Source of the DNA: Psococerastis gibbosa
Lineage: Eukaryota; Arthropoda; Insecta; Psocodea; Psocidae
DNA: 64,000 nt
Reading direction: 5' to 3'
Assembly: GCA_963971405.1 (NCBI GenBank)
Contig: OZ020486.1
Span: forward strand, 15,647,419 to 15,711,418
Shown: one piece after another, positions 36,010-46,579 of the stretch
How the letters are laid out: each line of letters opens with the position of its first letter
Position numbering within the stretch: position 1 is the stretch's first letter
Notes under the pieces: model-generated
The model's database searches: none
Told to the model about the DNA's origin: nothing
What the model saw: the letters and a program-made list of their open reading frames with translations, nothing else
Translations under genes and position numbers: made by a program

Positions 36010-37376
36010 TTTATAATATTACTTTACTTAGCGTAATTTGCCGACCTACTCCTTAACTTCATAATAGAATGGAGCATTGAGGGCATCAATGCTCATAGAA
36101 GGCAAACGCGAAAAGCCGTAAGCAAGTAAGACATTGGATGCGGAACATACTTGGAACTCAAGAGAACGGCCCAGGAGAGAGAAGAAAATGAAAAGATATG
36201 CTTCAAACTAATCAATAGATTGCGGTTAGAGAAGAAGAAGACTTTTAAAATCAGAGGGAATGGTTTAAAAACAAAATTCCCTTCATTGTTGAATTATCGT
36301 AATATGAAAGGATATTACCTAGATTGGCATATTAATAAATCATCCCACCGCACCCTTGCAAAGTTATAGTAAGCTTGACTAGAAACACTATGATAGCAGC
36401 TTTGCGGTGAATCTTCGGTTTGCTCATATTATCATACAAGAACCATCTATCGGTATATAATATAGTATTTATTATTCGGCTGAACGTTTATAGAAGCTTA
36501 AAAATTCTATTAGAAAATACTTATACTATAAAATAAATAAAAATACAATTAAAAGTCATCGGTTTCGTTGAATACCATGTGACCATCATCAGTAGTTATA
36601 ACTATAATACATAATATAGTTGTACGATATGTTGAAGTACCACGAAATCACCATGACAACATCTGTCTACCTACGTTGCGCACATAAAATTAGTAAATGG
36701 GACATGACGTAATGGTTAACAAAATTAGAAGGTTTATTATGCTTAAAAATTGTACCTATCTAATTGAATGCAATATGGTGGGTAATTTGACTTTTTAAAA
36801 GCGAAGTCAGGAAATACCGTTGTTTCACATACGGCATTTTAAATTTCATTTTTTTTCGTTGTATTGTTATAACAATGTTAAAAATAAATACTTCGGTTCA
36901 TACACTATACGCAAAGTAATCAAACTTGTCTTTCAGCAATATGTACAATTACGCCAGGGAATTTAGGAGCCTACCTGCGCAAAATATATCAAAGTTATGT
37001 AATTATATTTTCAGTAAAATACTTGTATTATTTATAATTGCAATAAAATCGTGTTCATTCATTCTCCCTTATATTTGAACAGCAGAATAATAAACTCTCT
37101 GTTTAAAATTACTTATTTCTGTTGGCCCCTTGCATTTTGAATTTCAGCCGGAAATTAGAAATTCTTCGATTTCCTGTGCATTCGTCTGTTTTTACATTAA
37201 AACTCTCTTTTCTTCCAATTCTCTAACTTTTACAAAGGCCACCAATGTTTTTGTATGTTTAATATGATGATGAACAACGAAATTTTGTGTATATTTGAAG
37301 ATTATTGGCAATTAATGTGCCAGATTAGATTATATACAGCATAGGTACTACGTGCACTGTACTGTAACAATTTATT
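36010..37376. other. Non-genic stretch
   Basis: A 72-codon basic frame at 36151-36369 (begins MELKRTAQEREENEK) is hydrophilic but unrecognised. The rest is AT-rich. Confidence 0.45.
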
Positions 37377-37388
37377 GTGAATTGATAG

Positions 37389-37637
37389 GAGTAGTAGTAG
37401 TAGTATGGTTTGACACAGTCCCAGGCCACGGTGTGGGTCCATAGGACTCCAGTGGACCTCCTGATTATAGTGGATTCCGAACCACTTGGGAAACACAGTG
37501 AAGTCACACGATTAGTTCGAAGGTGACCAGGACAAGTCCTACCATGTTTCCCTACCGGCACTGTGCACACGACCAATTTATCTGCAGCTTTGAACCTGCT
37601 CTGGTCCGCTGGATTCAACTTGGTATGGCGGCCGGCT
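37389..37637 (-). mobile_element. Family D SINE, short type, minus strand, 11-bp target duplication
   Basis: Inverted and nearly identical to 13474-13716, with the TAC tail at 37391-37405. TGAATTGATAG flanks both sides (37378-37388 and 37638-37648). The near identity and the intact duplications imply recent movement of this family. Confidence 0.9.
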
Positions 37638-37649
37638 TGAATTGATAGT

Positions 37650-38014
37650 AACCTTCCTACAGTATTACTAGATAGAATTTGCTCATAAGCAAAGTATCAT
37701 TATTATCAGTTACTGGTTCCAACGACAGCTAGAATATGTTTAGGTTTCCATGGGTTTGTCTATTAGGTACCTTCCACTCACCTCAATTCATTAATTAATT
37801 GTAGCCTATAAGGAAAATAGGGGTGCAAATACAAAGCAGAAATATTTATTTTCCGGTTCTAAATCTCTTAATTCATTATTATAATATTGTTATTGTTATA
37901 TGTTATTTATTAATTAAATAGTTCCTATAGACTATTTGCTCCAGTAGTAGACGATAGTTTGGAAACTACAAGTAGTAGTATGGTTTGTTCCCTTTCCTAG
38001 CACAATCCCTTGGG
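37650..38014. other. Spacer between two SINEs
   Basis: Contains only an isolated AGTAGTAGTATGGTTTG scrap (about 37972-37988), like the tail end of an inverted short-type family D SINE. Confidence 0.5.
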
Positions 38015-38028
38015 ATAATATGGGGTAG

Positions 38029-38393
38029 AGCCAACGGCCTTACCATGTTGATTCCATTACAGCAGAGCATGTTTCAAACTGCGGCAACCTGGTAGTGTGC
38101 ACAGCGTTGGCAGGGGAACATGGTGGGACATGATAACTCGGTTAGGCAGTATAAGTCGAGTCCTGGTCACCTCCGATTTAATCGTGTGACTTTACCATGT
38201 TCCCCAAGTGGTTCGGAATGCACTATAATCAGGAGGTCCACCCTGTTAGTCAGCTCCCCTTTCCCCGAGGTAAAAATGTCTGCCCTTAGGGTGCCTCAAG
38301 TTAACAAACAGACTCACTCCACCCGCCAGGCTGACAGGGTTGCTTAAAGCAGAAATGCTGAAAGCAGGCGTTAGAAACAACAACAACAACATA
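38029..38393 (+). mobile_element. Family D SINE, long type, 14-bp target duplication
   Basis: The body runs from AGCCAACGGCC through GGTCACCTCCGATTTAATCG to a 3' module with CAGGCTGACAGGGTTGCTTA and an AAC-repeat tail. ATAATATGGGGTAG flanks it at 38015-38028 and 38394-38407. It shares its central part with the short type but carries a different 3' end. Confidence 0.9.
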
Positions 38394-38409
38394 ATAATAT
38401 GGGGTAGGG

Positions 38410-39269
38410 TATGATAATCCTTTTTTGTAGTCTTGTAAAAAGGAAAAATCCGATTTAATTTGTCTTCGTTGCTGGACTTTGGCCCACTGATAGTCAAAGT
38501 TGGCAACGATTAATTATAATTGATATTTACTGTATATTAATTGTAATTTCGTAACAAATGAATTTAACTTATATTTTTCAATTGAAAACAGCTTGAGCAT
38601 TCTCTCGATGCATTTTGACCACACTGAATATTCCATTCGTTTACAAGTGCATTAAGTTACTATAGCACGTACCCACGGAGCATGAAGCCTCACATAAACC
38701 CATCGGCGGATGCTGGAACTGGTTCAAATAGGTGCATGACCGATCTATGATACCTGCTCGCGATCTAAATATTCTCATCTGTCTCACTTGTTGCGTATTC
38801 AGGTATCTATTTCTGTCCTTGTTTATCCATACCTGAGCATTCGAAGTTGAGGCTTATTACTGGCCATGTCATTAGCGTTTTTTGTTGTTTAAGATGGTAT
38901 TCGTGATGGCACTGTATCGTTACAATGTAATGTATTGCGAGGAAAGTCTTTTTCGTTTTTTGTTGTTATGTTGGCTATAGTGTGTCTCGTCTGGAATGTT
39001 AGTTAGTCTGGCATAGTTGTGAACTGACAACGTAAATTTGCGAACTGGTTTTCGTACAGCCGGTGTCGAATAAAGTATAAACCTAATGTCAAGCTGCCTG
39101 AGTTCGAGTTGGAACCGCGACTTTTTCGCGTATTTGCCTATTCGAGTTATGGCTCATGAGTATTGTTGCTTTCTTATTAATACGTTAGTATAGGGACGAC
39201 TTTGTGGTGGTCGAAATTTTTGAGTTCGAGAATTAAACAGGTTTACGCGTTTTTAAAAGAAGTAAAATG
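38410..39269. other. Non-genic stretch
   Basis: Nothing recognised. Confidence 0.5.
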
Positions 39270-39327
39270 GTCTTTATTTTCCATTTGGGTAAATTTTGGG
39301 CATTTCGGCCCACTCTTACAATTAACC
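39270..39327 (-). repeat. Retroelement 3' tail with GAAA-loop hairpin, copy 2
   Basis: On the minus strand: AGAGTGGGCCGAAATGCCCA followed by AAAATTTACCC and AATAAAGACC. The GGGC/GCCC stem is kept while the inner pair is lost. Confidence 0.55.
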
Positions 39328-39437
39328 CTGGTTCCAAAAAAGTGTTTTTTTTAGGAAATGTATACGTCTGTCTATCTGTTCGTCGATTTGTGGGAAAACT
39401 ACTCGATGGATTTTGATGACATCAAATCTCGGGATCA
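39328..39437 (-). repeat. Family G-like core fused upstream of the hairpin tail
   Basis: On the minus strand it reads ATCCCGAGATT, CATCAAAATCCATCGAGTAG, CGACGAACAGATAGACAGAC and CACTTTTTTGG, colinear with the family G copy at 42.54-42.67 kb. It then runs into the 3' tail at 39270-39327. Confidence 0.6.
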
Positions 39438-39439
39438 TT

Positions 39440-40102
39440 TATTTTATTTTATTTCTAATACTTATTAATCATAGTGATTGCCGCCAAAGTGACTTTGTGG
39501 AACTTGGACATGATTCTAACTATAAAACTGACCAATTAAATATCGGTATGTTTAATTTTCGAAAGCTCTCAATGGGAAACCCTTGATGTAAGTCTTAAAT
39601 TTATAAATGATCCTTATTGCACGGCGATACAAATAAATGGATCTCCAAAAGTTTGACAAGAGGCAGTTTCAAATGTTTTTGGTCAAGTCAGTGACAGACA
39701 TGGTCTCTATACTCCTCCATACTGTATATCCATGGTATATCGGATATCCATGGTACAAATAAGAGCCAGTAAACAATTATTCTTTTGTAATAATGTAGAT
39801 TGGTTATAGTGCACATATTTATTCTTGGTTTATTAATTATTTTAGGCTGAACAGGTGAAGTTGAGGCTGTTTAACCCATTTGGTTGGGTTTTCAGTGAAC
39901 CTCCCATTTTCCAACCAGATGTAAATGTACTCCGAAGCTTGGTCCGAGAAACTACCAATGGTAGTACATCTAATCTTGTGCATGGCATGTAACTAAAGAA
40001 AATGACAACATTCCAATATTAAGGAAATAGGACGGTGCGCTGGCTACATCTCCAAATATCTTCACCAAAATTCAGAAAGTACTTCGGTTGGACCTTCGAT
40101 TG
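39440..40102. other. Non-genic stretch
   Basis: No motif recognised. Sequence at 40.02-40.10 kb may be the eroded upstream part of the following LINE relic. Confidence 0.45.
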
Positions 40103-40294
40103 AGAATCCCGATCGTTCTACATGGTATGAAGTGATGGACGTTGCTATATATTCAATGCCCAAGCCATGGAGAACAAAATCAGTGCATTTGAAATGTGAC
40201 GAATTCTGCTCATATCCTGGAAAGATCTTCCCTTTTCAGCAGAGCAGCAGTCTCCAATGTCCAAATTGCCATGATGATCGTCAATCTTCGATAG
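40103..40294 (+). pseudogene. RTE/Jockey-like LINE C-terminal relic, plus strand
   Basis: Frames read IVLHGMK, stop, WTL; then AMENKISAFEM, stop, RILLISWKD; then, after an apparent internal deletion, AAVSNVQIAMMIVNLR and a stop at 40292-40294. In family order these are the L-Y-G-x-E-x-W-T-L, R-I-x-A-F-E-M-W, R-x-L-x-I-S-W and I-A-x-x-I-x-N-L-R motifs. The segment between ISW and AAVS, normally several dozen residues, is missing. Confidence 0.85.
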
Positions 40295-40299
40295 GAAAG

Positions 40300-41648
40300 C
40301 CATCTAAAAGATGAAAAAGGCGGCTACACGATACCATAAGAATACCACTGCCCGACCTTCCTACTGGAACTACTGGAAGAATCTTCATGTCCCAGCTCCA
40401 GACCCTAGGCCTAGTATTTATTATCATCAACCTGCTGCGATTACCATCAGAAAATAAAGAAACAAGTTGCCTCTCAACGCTTCAATGACCAGGTGAAGCC
40501 CCATAAGCTAATAATGGGTCGTCCCCTGGACTCTTTCAGTGGCGCTCTTCAAACCAGGGTTGTACAAAGTCTACGGGTCACTTGGAGTGGAGCCACGTGA
40601 CTGCACTTCTTCGGAACCTGAAAACAGGCTTTGTCGGTTGGTATTTCTATTTCTCACTGAGACAACTCTGATGGTGGAGCGTGGAGGGGGGCAGGTACGC
40701 GTGCCTGGCAGGGGTGGACAAATCATTTCTTTTGTTGCTGAATATTAAACGAATTCAGAATCAATTATATCTTCTTCTTCAAGTTACATTTGGCACGCCC
40801 TCTCCAGCTCCACGTACAGTACTACAGTACAGTATGTACATCCTCCATCACTTGCTGCAGGTATTCATTCATTCCTTTATTGACAAAATTTGGGGAAGAC
40901 AGGGATATTTATTAGGTTGGACCAGTTGGGTGTCTATTGTAATCTTTCGCCCCCAATTCCCCCTCACGAAGTTACCTTCAAAAGTCGCGAAATAGGGTTC
41001 TGGGCAGGATCTGGAGAATCCGTGCTGTAAATGTCCGGGCCGATGAGTCATAAGATTCAGCTAAGTTGGTTATGTATATATATATATTTTTTTTTTGCAC
41101 GTAATTACTCTTTTAAATTCATTTTAAATGTCCATTCAAAAACATAACTCACACCCAGGTTTTTCAATTTTTGCTTGCGGCAAAGCTATCCTGTCTTGGT
41201 CTTTCAATCAACTCCCATCAGCGTCCTACACAGCCCCGCACACTACCGCAATAGCCTATAAACATTGGACATTGAGCTCATGGCCACTGCCCACATCATC
41301 CATACCTACTCCTTTCACTGTTTACGCAATTAATAAGCTACTGCTTTAGGAAAAAGGCAAGTTATCGGGCATTCATATCTCTTGCATAATTCACTGAATG
41401 TCAAATTTCAAAGTCAAAAATGTCAAAATGTCAAAGCTGGAATATAGGCTTTTTTAATATGGCGAATGAATAAACTCTCCTAGTCATATCGTCATTCTCC
41501 TTTGGAAACAGTTTTTATATCTAGTAATTTTTGAATAATAACTAGTGCAGGTACTTTTTTTTTAAATTTATTTCAAAACAATGGGCTGATGACAGTAGTA
41601 ACTTTTTCCCCAACTAAATAACGTTTAAAAAAAAAAAAATTATTTTAA
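40300..41648. other. Non-genic stretch
   Basis: Frames at 40539-40748, 40681-40995 and 41128-41349 were inspected and not recognised. Parts may be further LINE remains. Confidence 0.45.
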
Positions 41649-41812
41649 GACTTCGATGGCCAGGAGGTAACGTGCCTTCACGTTTGCGAGTCTTTATACG
41701 CTATGCGATCGGAGACGTGTCGTAGCTCAACACGGGTACTAACCTACAGAGGCGATTGAAGAGGTCAATCTGATACATTCATTAAATTGTTTCTATGCTA
41801 TTAATCTTTTAA
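41649..41812 (+). repeat. Family P short interspersed repeat, copy 3
   Basis: Starts GACTTCGATGGCCAGGAGG, contains AACACGGGTACTAACCTACA, ends CTATTAATCTTTT. Confidence 0.72.
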
Positions 41813-41896
41813 AAAAGATTTAAAAAAAAGGGTTATAATAAATCTACTTAAATTAATTCAAATATTTTTTCAAACATCGTCAAGCAGTATAACTGC

Positions 41897-42081
41897 AAAG
41901 GCTTTCACGGCCGGAGTCGAATGAGGAACCAGTAGAATCCGTCGCTGCTGAGCCTCCGAGATACAATCTTAGAAGTCTACGCAGTTCCACTGAAGATGTC
42001 GACCGCAGATGTTGACGAAACGTTTGGAAGTTCACTTTCACTTCGACCACGGCCCATCAGCCCGGATTCTACTGGTTCCTC
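41897..42081. mobile_element. Family E inverted-repeat element, best copy
   Basis: GAGGAACCAGTAGAATCC at 41923-41940 and its exact complement at 42064-42081 form an 18-bp inverted pair. AAAGGCTTTCACGGCCGGAG precedes the left arm. Between them are GTCTACGCAGTTCCACTGAAG and GTTGACGAAACGTTTGG, shared with 16.8 and 24.35 kb. Class unknown; noncoding. Confidence 0.7.
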
Positions 42082-42368
42082 AATCGTCAAGCAGCCTATT
42101 GCCTATTACAATGAATAGTTTTTGGCTTGAACTTGAACCTTCTCTTCTTGTATTCGTACAGGTATAATGCTTAAATTTCGTTCATCGTATATGCTAAGCT
42201 GGAAGTATAACATAATACGTATAATACGTACCGTACTGCGTGCTTTAATTTCATGAGTTGAAAAAGTAACATTCTCCGTAGAAAGTGGTATTGTTACTTA
42301 CTTGTACAGTGTCCAGCCTTAATGGGAAAACGCAGCTACTGGGCATGTTTGTGCCCCAACATCTCAAA

Positions 42369-42760
42369 CAAGGGGCAAGCGACCCCCCGCATTTTATCAA
42401 CATTAATAACATCTACAATATACGCGAATTTAAAAGAAATCGTTGGAGCCGTTTTCGGGAAATAATTTTTTTAGACGTTTTTTGGAGTTTTTTGAGAATA
42501 AAACTCCCCCAAATTGAGTTAGCCCCAAATCAAAAAAATTATCCCGAGGTATGCTTTTTGTGAACGTACATGCCGAATTTCATCCAAATCGACCGAGTAG
42601 TTTGCCCAGAAATCAACGAACAGACAGACAGACAGACATTTCGTAAAAACCACTTTTTTGGGTTCCTGGGACCTTAAAACGTGTAAATCCATTGAAATCT
42701 CGGGATCGAAAATACGACCGTCACAAGGCTTTCCTTATACTACGTATAAATTGGAAAGCA
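42369..42760. mobile_element. Family G element, 5'-truncated copy
   Basis: Begins within GGGGCAAGCGACCCCCCGCA, carries the ACAGACAGACAGACATTTCG block and ends at ATAAATTGGAAAGCA, the shared right end. The left third of the family is absent. A 92-codon frame across it is not a gene. Confidence 0.75.
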
Positions 42761-42975
42761 ACAAAGTGTGGTCATTGAAGAGGATACACCAGTTCTCAGG
42801 CCTAAACCTAGAGTTATATATTGGTATATGAGAGATTGGACATTCGCTTCCCGCCAAAACATTGTATATTTGAATTTCAGAGGCCACTCGCCACGTATCC
42901 TATAATCAGTCCAGGTGGACCTGGATTTAAAAAATATTGTTCCATCTCTCCTTTATACAGTAGAACTCTTCCTAC

Positions 42976-43369
42976 GGCGCGGTTTCCACCGACTTCTAAG
43001 TGCAGAATACACATACGGTGACGTGGTAGCAGACATTCAAGACTTAGGCGGGGTTTCCGACGACTTCTCATCGCAGAATGCAAATGACATTGACGGAAAT
43101 TTAAATTTTTCTTTTTATAGAAGTCTATTAATATGTTAGTACTTAACATATCCCATGAAGCCATTTTTTAATTTTTCTTGTTTGTTTGTGATTTTACTCT
43201 ATGATCATTGATCGATTTTAACTATGGCATAGAGTAAAACAAAAATTTCCGTCAATGTTATTTGCATTCTGCAATGAGACGTCGGTGGAAACCCCGCCTT
43301 TATTAATGATATCTGCTACCACGTCACCGTATGTGTATTCTGCAATTAGAGGTCGGTGGAAAACGCGCC
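42976..43369. mobile_element. Family F MITE, copy 2
   Basis: The ends GGCGCGGTTTCCACCGAC and GTCGGTGGAAAACGCGCC bound long inverted arms containing ACGTGGTAGCAGACATTCAA. The central ACTCTATG hallmark is present. Flanks are TAC and TAT, so the duplication is imperfect. Several overlapping open frames are palindrome by-products. Confidence 0.85.
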
Positions 43370-43429
43370 TATACCCAAAATGGGTTGTCGTCTCACTATT
43401 TTTTCTCTGTACTATTGATAGAAAGATTG

Positions 43430-43476
43430 CTATTAGTGCAATTTTGGGGCTTTCAGCCCGCTCTAGAAATTTACCC
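43430..43476 (-). repeat. Retroelement 3' tail with GAAA-loop hairpin, copy 3
   Basis: The minus strand has AGAGCGGGCTGAAAGCCCCA: the stem GGGC/GCCC and the GAAA loop are kept although flanking bases changed. Confidence 0.45.
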
Positions 43477-43479
43477 AAT

Positions 43480-44720
43480 CGATAGGCGATTGCTTCTCCT
43501 GCAAACTTAAGTTACATATAGGCGATTTTCCGATCCTCTTCGAAATATTGAGCCACGGCCATCAATTAACTTGATCAAATAAAACAGGTTGATGTACTCT
43601 TGCGGGGCTGTTTGTAATTTAGCATAATTACGGCATATGTGAAGTAGATCGATGCTAATAGTCGGGAAATGTTTATCAAATTATGTTCCTCCAAATTACG
43701 CGCGCAGAATATTGCCTCCCCCGTGAATTATGTCACCAGAAACTCAAGGTTCAGGTTAATTTGGGTATTCCCATAAAGGGACTTGAAGTTTGCAGCAGCA
43801 TGTGGCACATTAACTAAAGACGGGACTAGTTAAATAGCAATCATGAGCGTTCGGCCAATTTTGCCAAATAGTTGAGTGTTTGCCGAGCTTCCCATAAAGG
43901 ACACTATAACTTATCGCAACTTACTCATGCCTTTGGTAGAAAGACTGATGAAATTACATGCTGTAAATTGTTTCATGTTTTCCTTGGAATTAAGGAATTG
44001 TTAGCCTATCGAATGTAATACACAATAATACTGTGGCTTAAGTTTAATAAACAATAAATATTATTCAGGCATTATGATATTTTAATGATAGTATTGTAAC
44101 AATAAAAGCCCCTGAAATGATTGATTATTAAAACTTAGGCTTAGTCCTAAATGTTATATCTAATATTCTAAGGTACTGAATTATTACATTAGTTTATGAA
44201 TATTGCTTTTAGACTTGACTTGAAAATAATGCTATTCTTGGTACGCCTGCAATTATTAAGTTATGCAAATGATGTTGAATAATTATGATATTCCACAAGA
44301 ACCAAAGTAAATAAAACTATGTAACTATATATAGTTCAAATGAGCGGGAAAATAATTTTATTGATTTGCAATCAGGGTTGAAATTGATTGCTCTTTTAAT
44401 AATTTCTGTGCTCATGTTATATACTGTGTCTATTATAATCTTTGAGGCATTTATTCACTGAACAAATGTTTATAGTTTTGACTGCAGAAGCATTCAGAAA
44501 TAATAATTTGTGTCAATTTAAGATTAAAAACTACTTTTTAGTAATACGTATTACTGCAATAAAGTTCTGTATTTCCAGAAACCTATACTTTATATATTTT
44601 TCATTTCAACATTACTTCCATTACTACTGATGTTTCAACTGCGCGACGTGACTGACAATGGATAAGTTAGGGTGGAGAGCAGGTGGTCTCTGACCTTGGA
44701 AGTTAAAAAACAACCCTTTC
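43480..44720. other. Non-genic stretch
   Basis: AT-rich, no recognised feature. Confidence 0.5.
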
Positions 44721-44846
44721 CCGGTTAGGCGTAGACCGTGGGTTCGAATCCCGCCAAGCCCGGTTTTTTCCATATCCTCTAATTTCGGTTATAACGAGGA
44801 TGTTACCTCTTCAACCTAATTTAATTTAATGTCAGTGTTATATATA
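44721..44846 (+). repeat. Family A tRNA-like element, right half
   Basis: Starts CCGGTTAGGCGTAGACCG, contains GGGTTCGAATCCCGCCAAGC, then the family tail ending TCAGTGTTATATA. The left palindrome arm is missing, as if only the 3' half was copied. Confidence 0.75.
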
Positions 44847-44919
44847 TACCAGATAATACTACAATATATTGAAACAGCCCTTCATGTGGGAGTTAAAGTT
44901 CTCGCGCCGATAGATATAG

Positions 44920-45100
44920 TCAAGGTATGTAGAGTAGTGATTTTAAGGACTCCGACTTTCACCCGATACGTTCTTGGTTCGAGTCCTTTACTTGTTCCAT
45001 TTTCTGGCCATGCTTCGGAGGGCATGTAAGGCAGGCCTTCCTAGTTGAGTGTAAGAGAGGGCTTTATAGACCTAACTCCGCTGGGTTGCGCTTAGTAAAA
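44920..45100 (+). mobile_element. Family B tRNA-derived SINE, copy 5
   Basis: TAGAGTAGTGATTTTAAGG (A box region), CTTGGTTCGAGTCC (B box), ATGCTTCGGAGGGCATGTAA; the GGCGGTCCCGG piece is deleted. Confidence 0.82.
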
Positions 45101-45192
45101 ATCCAGTAGACCAAACAAAATATAAAGAAATATAATTTATTTATTTACTGTATACTTGTTAATTACATTATTTATATTATTCATAGTCTACT

Positions 45193-45363
45193 GTTTTTTT
45201 TTTTTATATATAAAGGTTAATCGCATACAAATAATTTAATGTATACTTATCCGATTTACCTCTTCAGTCGCCAGTCGTTTTGAGTTTTGACACGTTTCCT
45301 ATCGCATGGCGTGTATAGACTCGCCCAAGTAGAAGCACGCTACCACCTTGCCATCGAAGTCGT
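45193..45363 (-). repeat. Family P short interspersed repeat, copy 4, inverted
   Basis: Complement of the family: T-run first, then CTCTTCAGTCGCC, TATAGACTCGCCCAAGTAG and CTTGCCATCGAAGTCG. Confidence 0.72.
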
Positions 45364-45364
45364 T

Positions 45365-46099
45365 GCTACTTGTAGGAATACGATTTTCTATAGGATATGG
45401 TGTCTTCAGAGAAATAAATGTGAAGGCGTAAATATTGTTAATATTGTTGGTGAGTGGAAGATGATGGAGTCAAGACAACCACGTTCATTAAGCTTTTGTT
45501 TGAGGGTGAAGAATGGATCTTGTTCGCGAGGCCTCTTTTATCGCGAGTGAGCGATAACGAAGAAAAACGACTTTGCCAACTAAATTTTGAGCAGGTCAGA
45601 AAATTTTATGTAAGTTTCTTTTATTATTTCATGTATATTATCATACCATACGGAAATTCCGTCAATGCCTTGCTGTCTGGAGAACGAGGTGCACCTCTAA
45701 CGCTAATTAATAAAGCATTTTTTGATGTTGAAAAGAAGAAATTTCAGCCATCGGCTCACACTAACGCAAACTTCCATCATATCAGCTAATGTATGATTTC
45801 GGACATCTCTACCCACCATCGGTTGAAAGGTATAGGTAAGGAATGCAAGACGGCGCGGCCTTAACCTTCTACCGCCATAGACTTTTCTAGCTATGATGAG
45901 CAACTCCTGGCCATCATTGCTTAGTATTCTTCAACTTAAGTTCGGTTCAGAAGTGAGCACTCCTGTATTATTAAAAGATAGATGATGTTTGGTAAAGCGT
46001 TAGGCAAAGGCAACTGCCTACTTAGGCTTTCCTTTTATGTTTCTTAGTAGAAGCTCGAACGCATATAAAAGAGGCTACATGGAATAAATTTTCTTACCA
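45365..46099. other. Non-genic stretch with a 111-codon frame
   Basis: A plus-strand frame at 45454-45789 begins MEDDGVKTTTFIKLLFEGEE and stays open for 111 codons with a hydrophobic middle. It has no recognised domain and lacks supporting context, so I do not call it a gene. A family H-like scrap (GGTAAGGAATGCAAGACGG) is at 45835-45855. Confidence 0.4.
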
Positions 46100-46102
46100 T
46101 TA

Positions 46103-46574
46103 GGCGCATATTCCACCAACGTCAATAGTGATAGTAAATGTACTATTGACGGAAATTTGAATTTTACTCTATGCCATAGTTAAAATTCATTAATGATCAT
46201 AGAGTAAAATCACGCGCTGCAAACAATAACAAACTAAAATGGCGTCATGGAATATGTTAAGTACAAACATTTTAATAGATTGTTTATAAAACAGTTTTCA
46301 TCCATCAAACAGATCGGTGAAGGTCGACCTTACTTCGGATCTCCTACTATTATTCGGTTTTATTAAAAATAATAAGTGTACGAAGAAAACAAATACAAAC
46401 AAAATTTCAAAAAACAAATGGAAACAAATTTCAAAAATTTGGCTCAGACGTGTCATTAGAAGAAAAGTGATCAATAGTTGAAAAAAACAGTGGAATGGCG
46501 TGTATCAATGAAAACTTCAAATATCCGTCAATACTACATTTACTATCACTATTGACGTTGGTGGAATATGCGCC
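46103..46574. mobile_element. Family F MITE, copy 3, TTA target duplication
   Basis: The ends GGCGCATATTCCACCAACG and CGTTGGTGGAATATGCGCC, with arms extending through AGTGATAGTAAATGTA; TTA at 46100-46102 and 46575-46577. At 472 bp it is the longest copy, with extra interior sequence shared with copy 1 (GAAGAAAACAAATACAA). Confidence 0.88.
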
Positions 46575-46579
46575 TTAAG

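Noticed and set aside
42821-43485. Cluster of overlapping frames on both strands
   Set aside because: All are by-products of the inverted arms of the family F MITE and its flank.
45454-45789. 111-codon frame as a gene
   Set aside because: No domain, no homology I recognise and no splice or promoter context; kept only as a note in the spacer entry.
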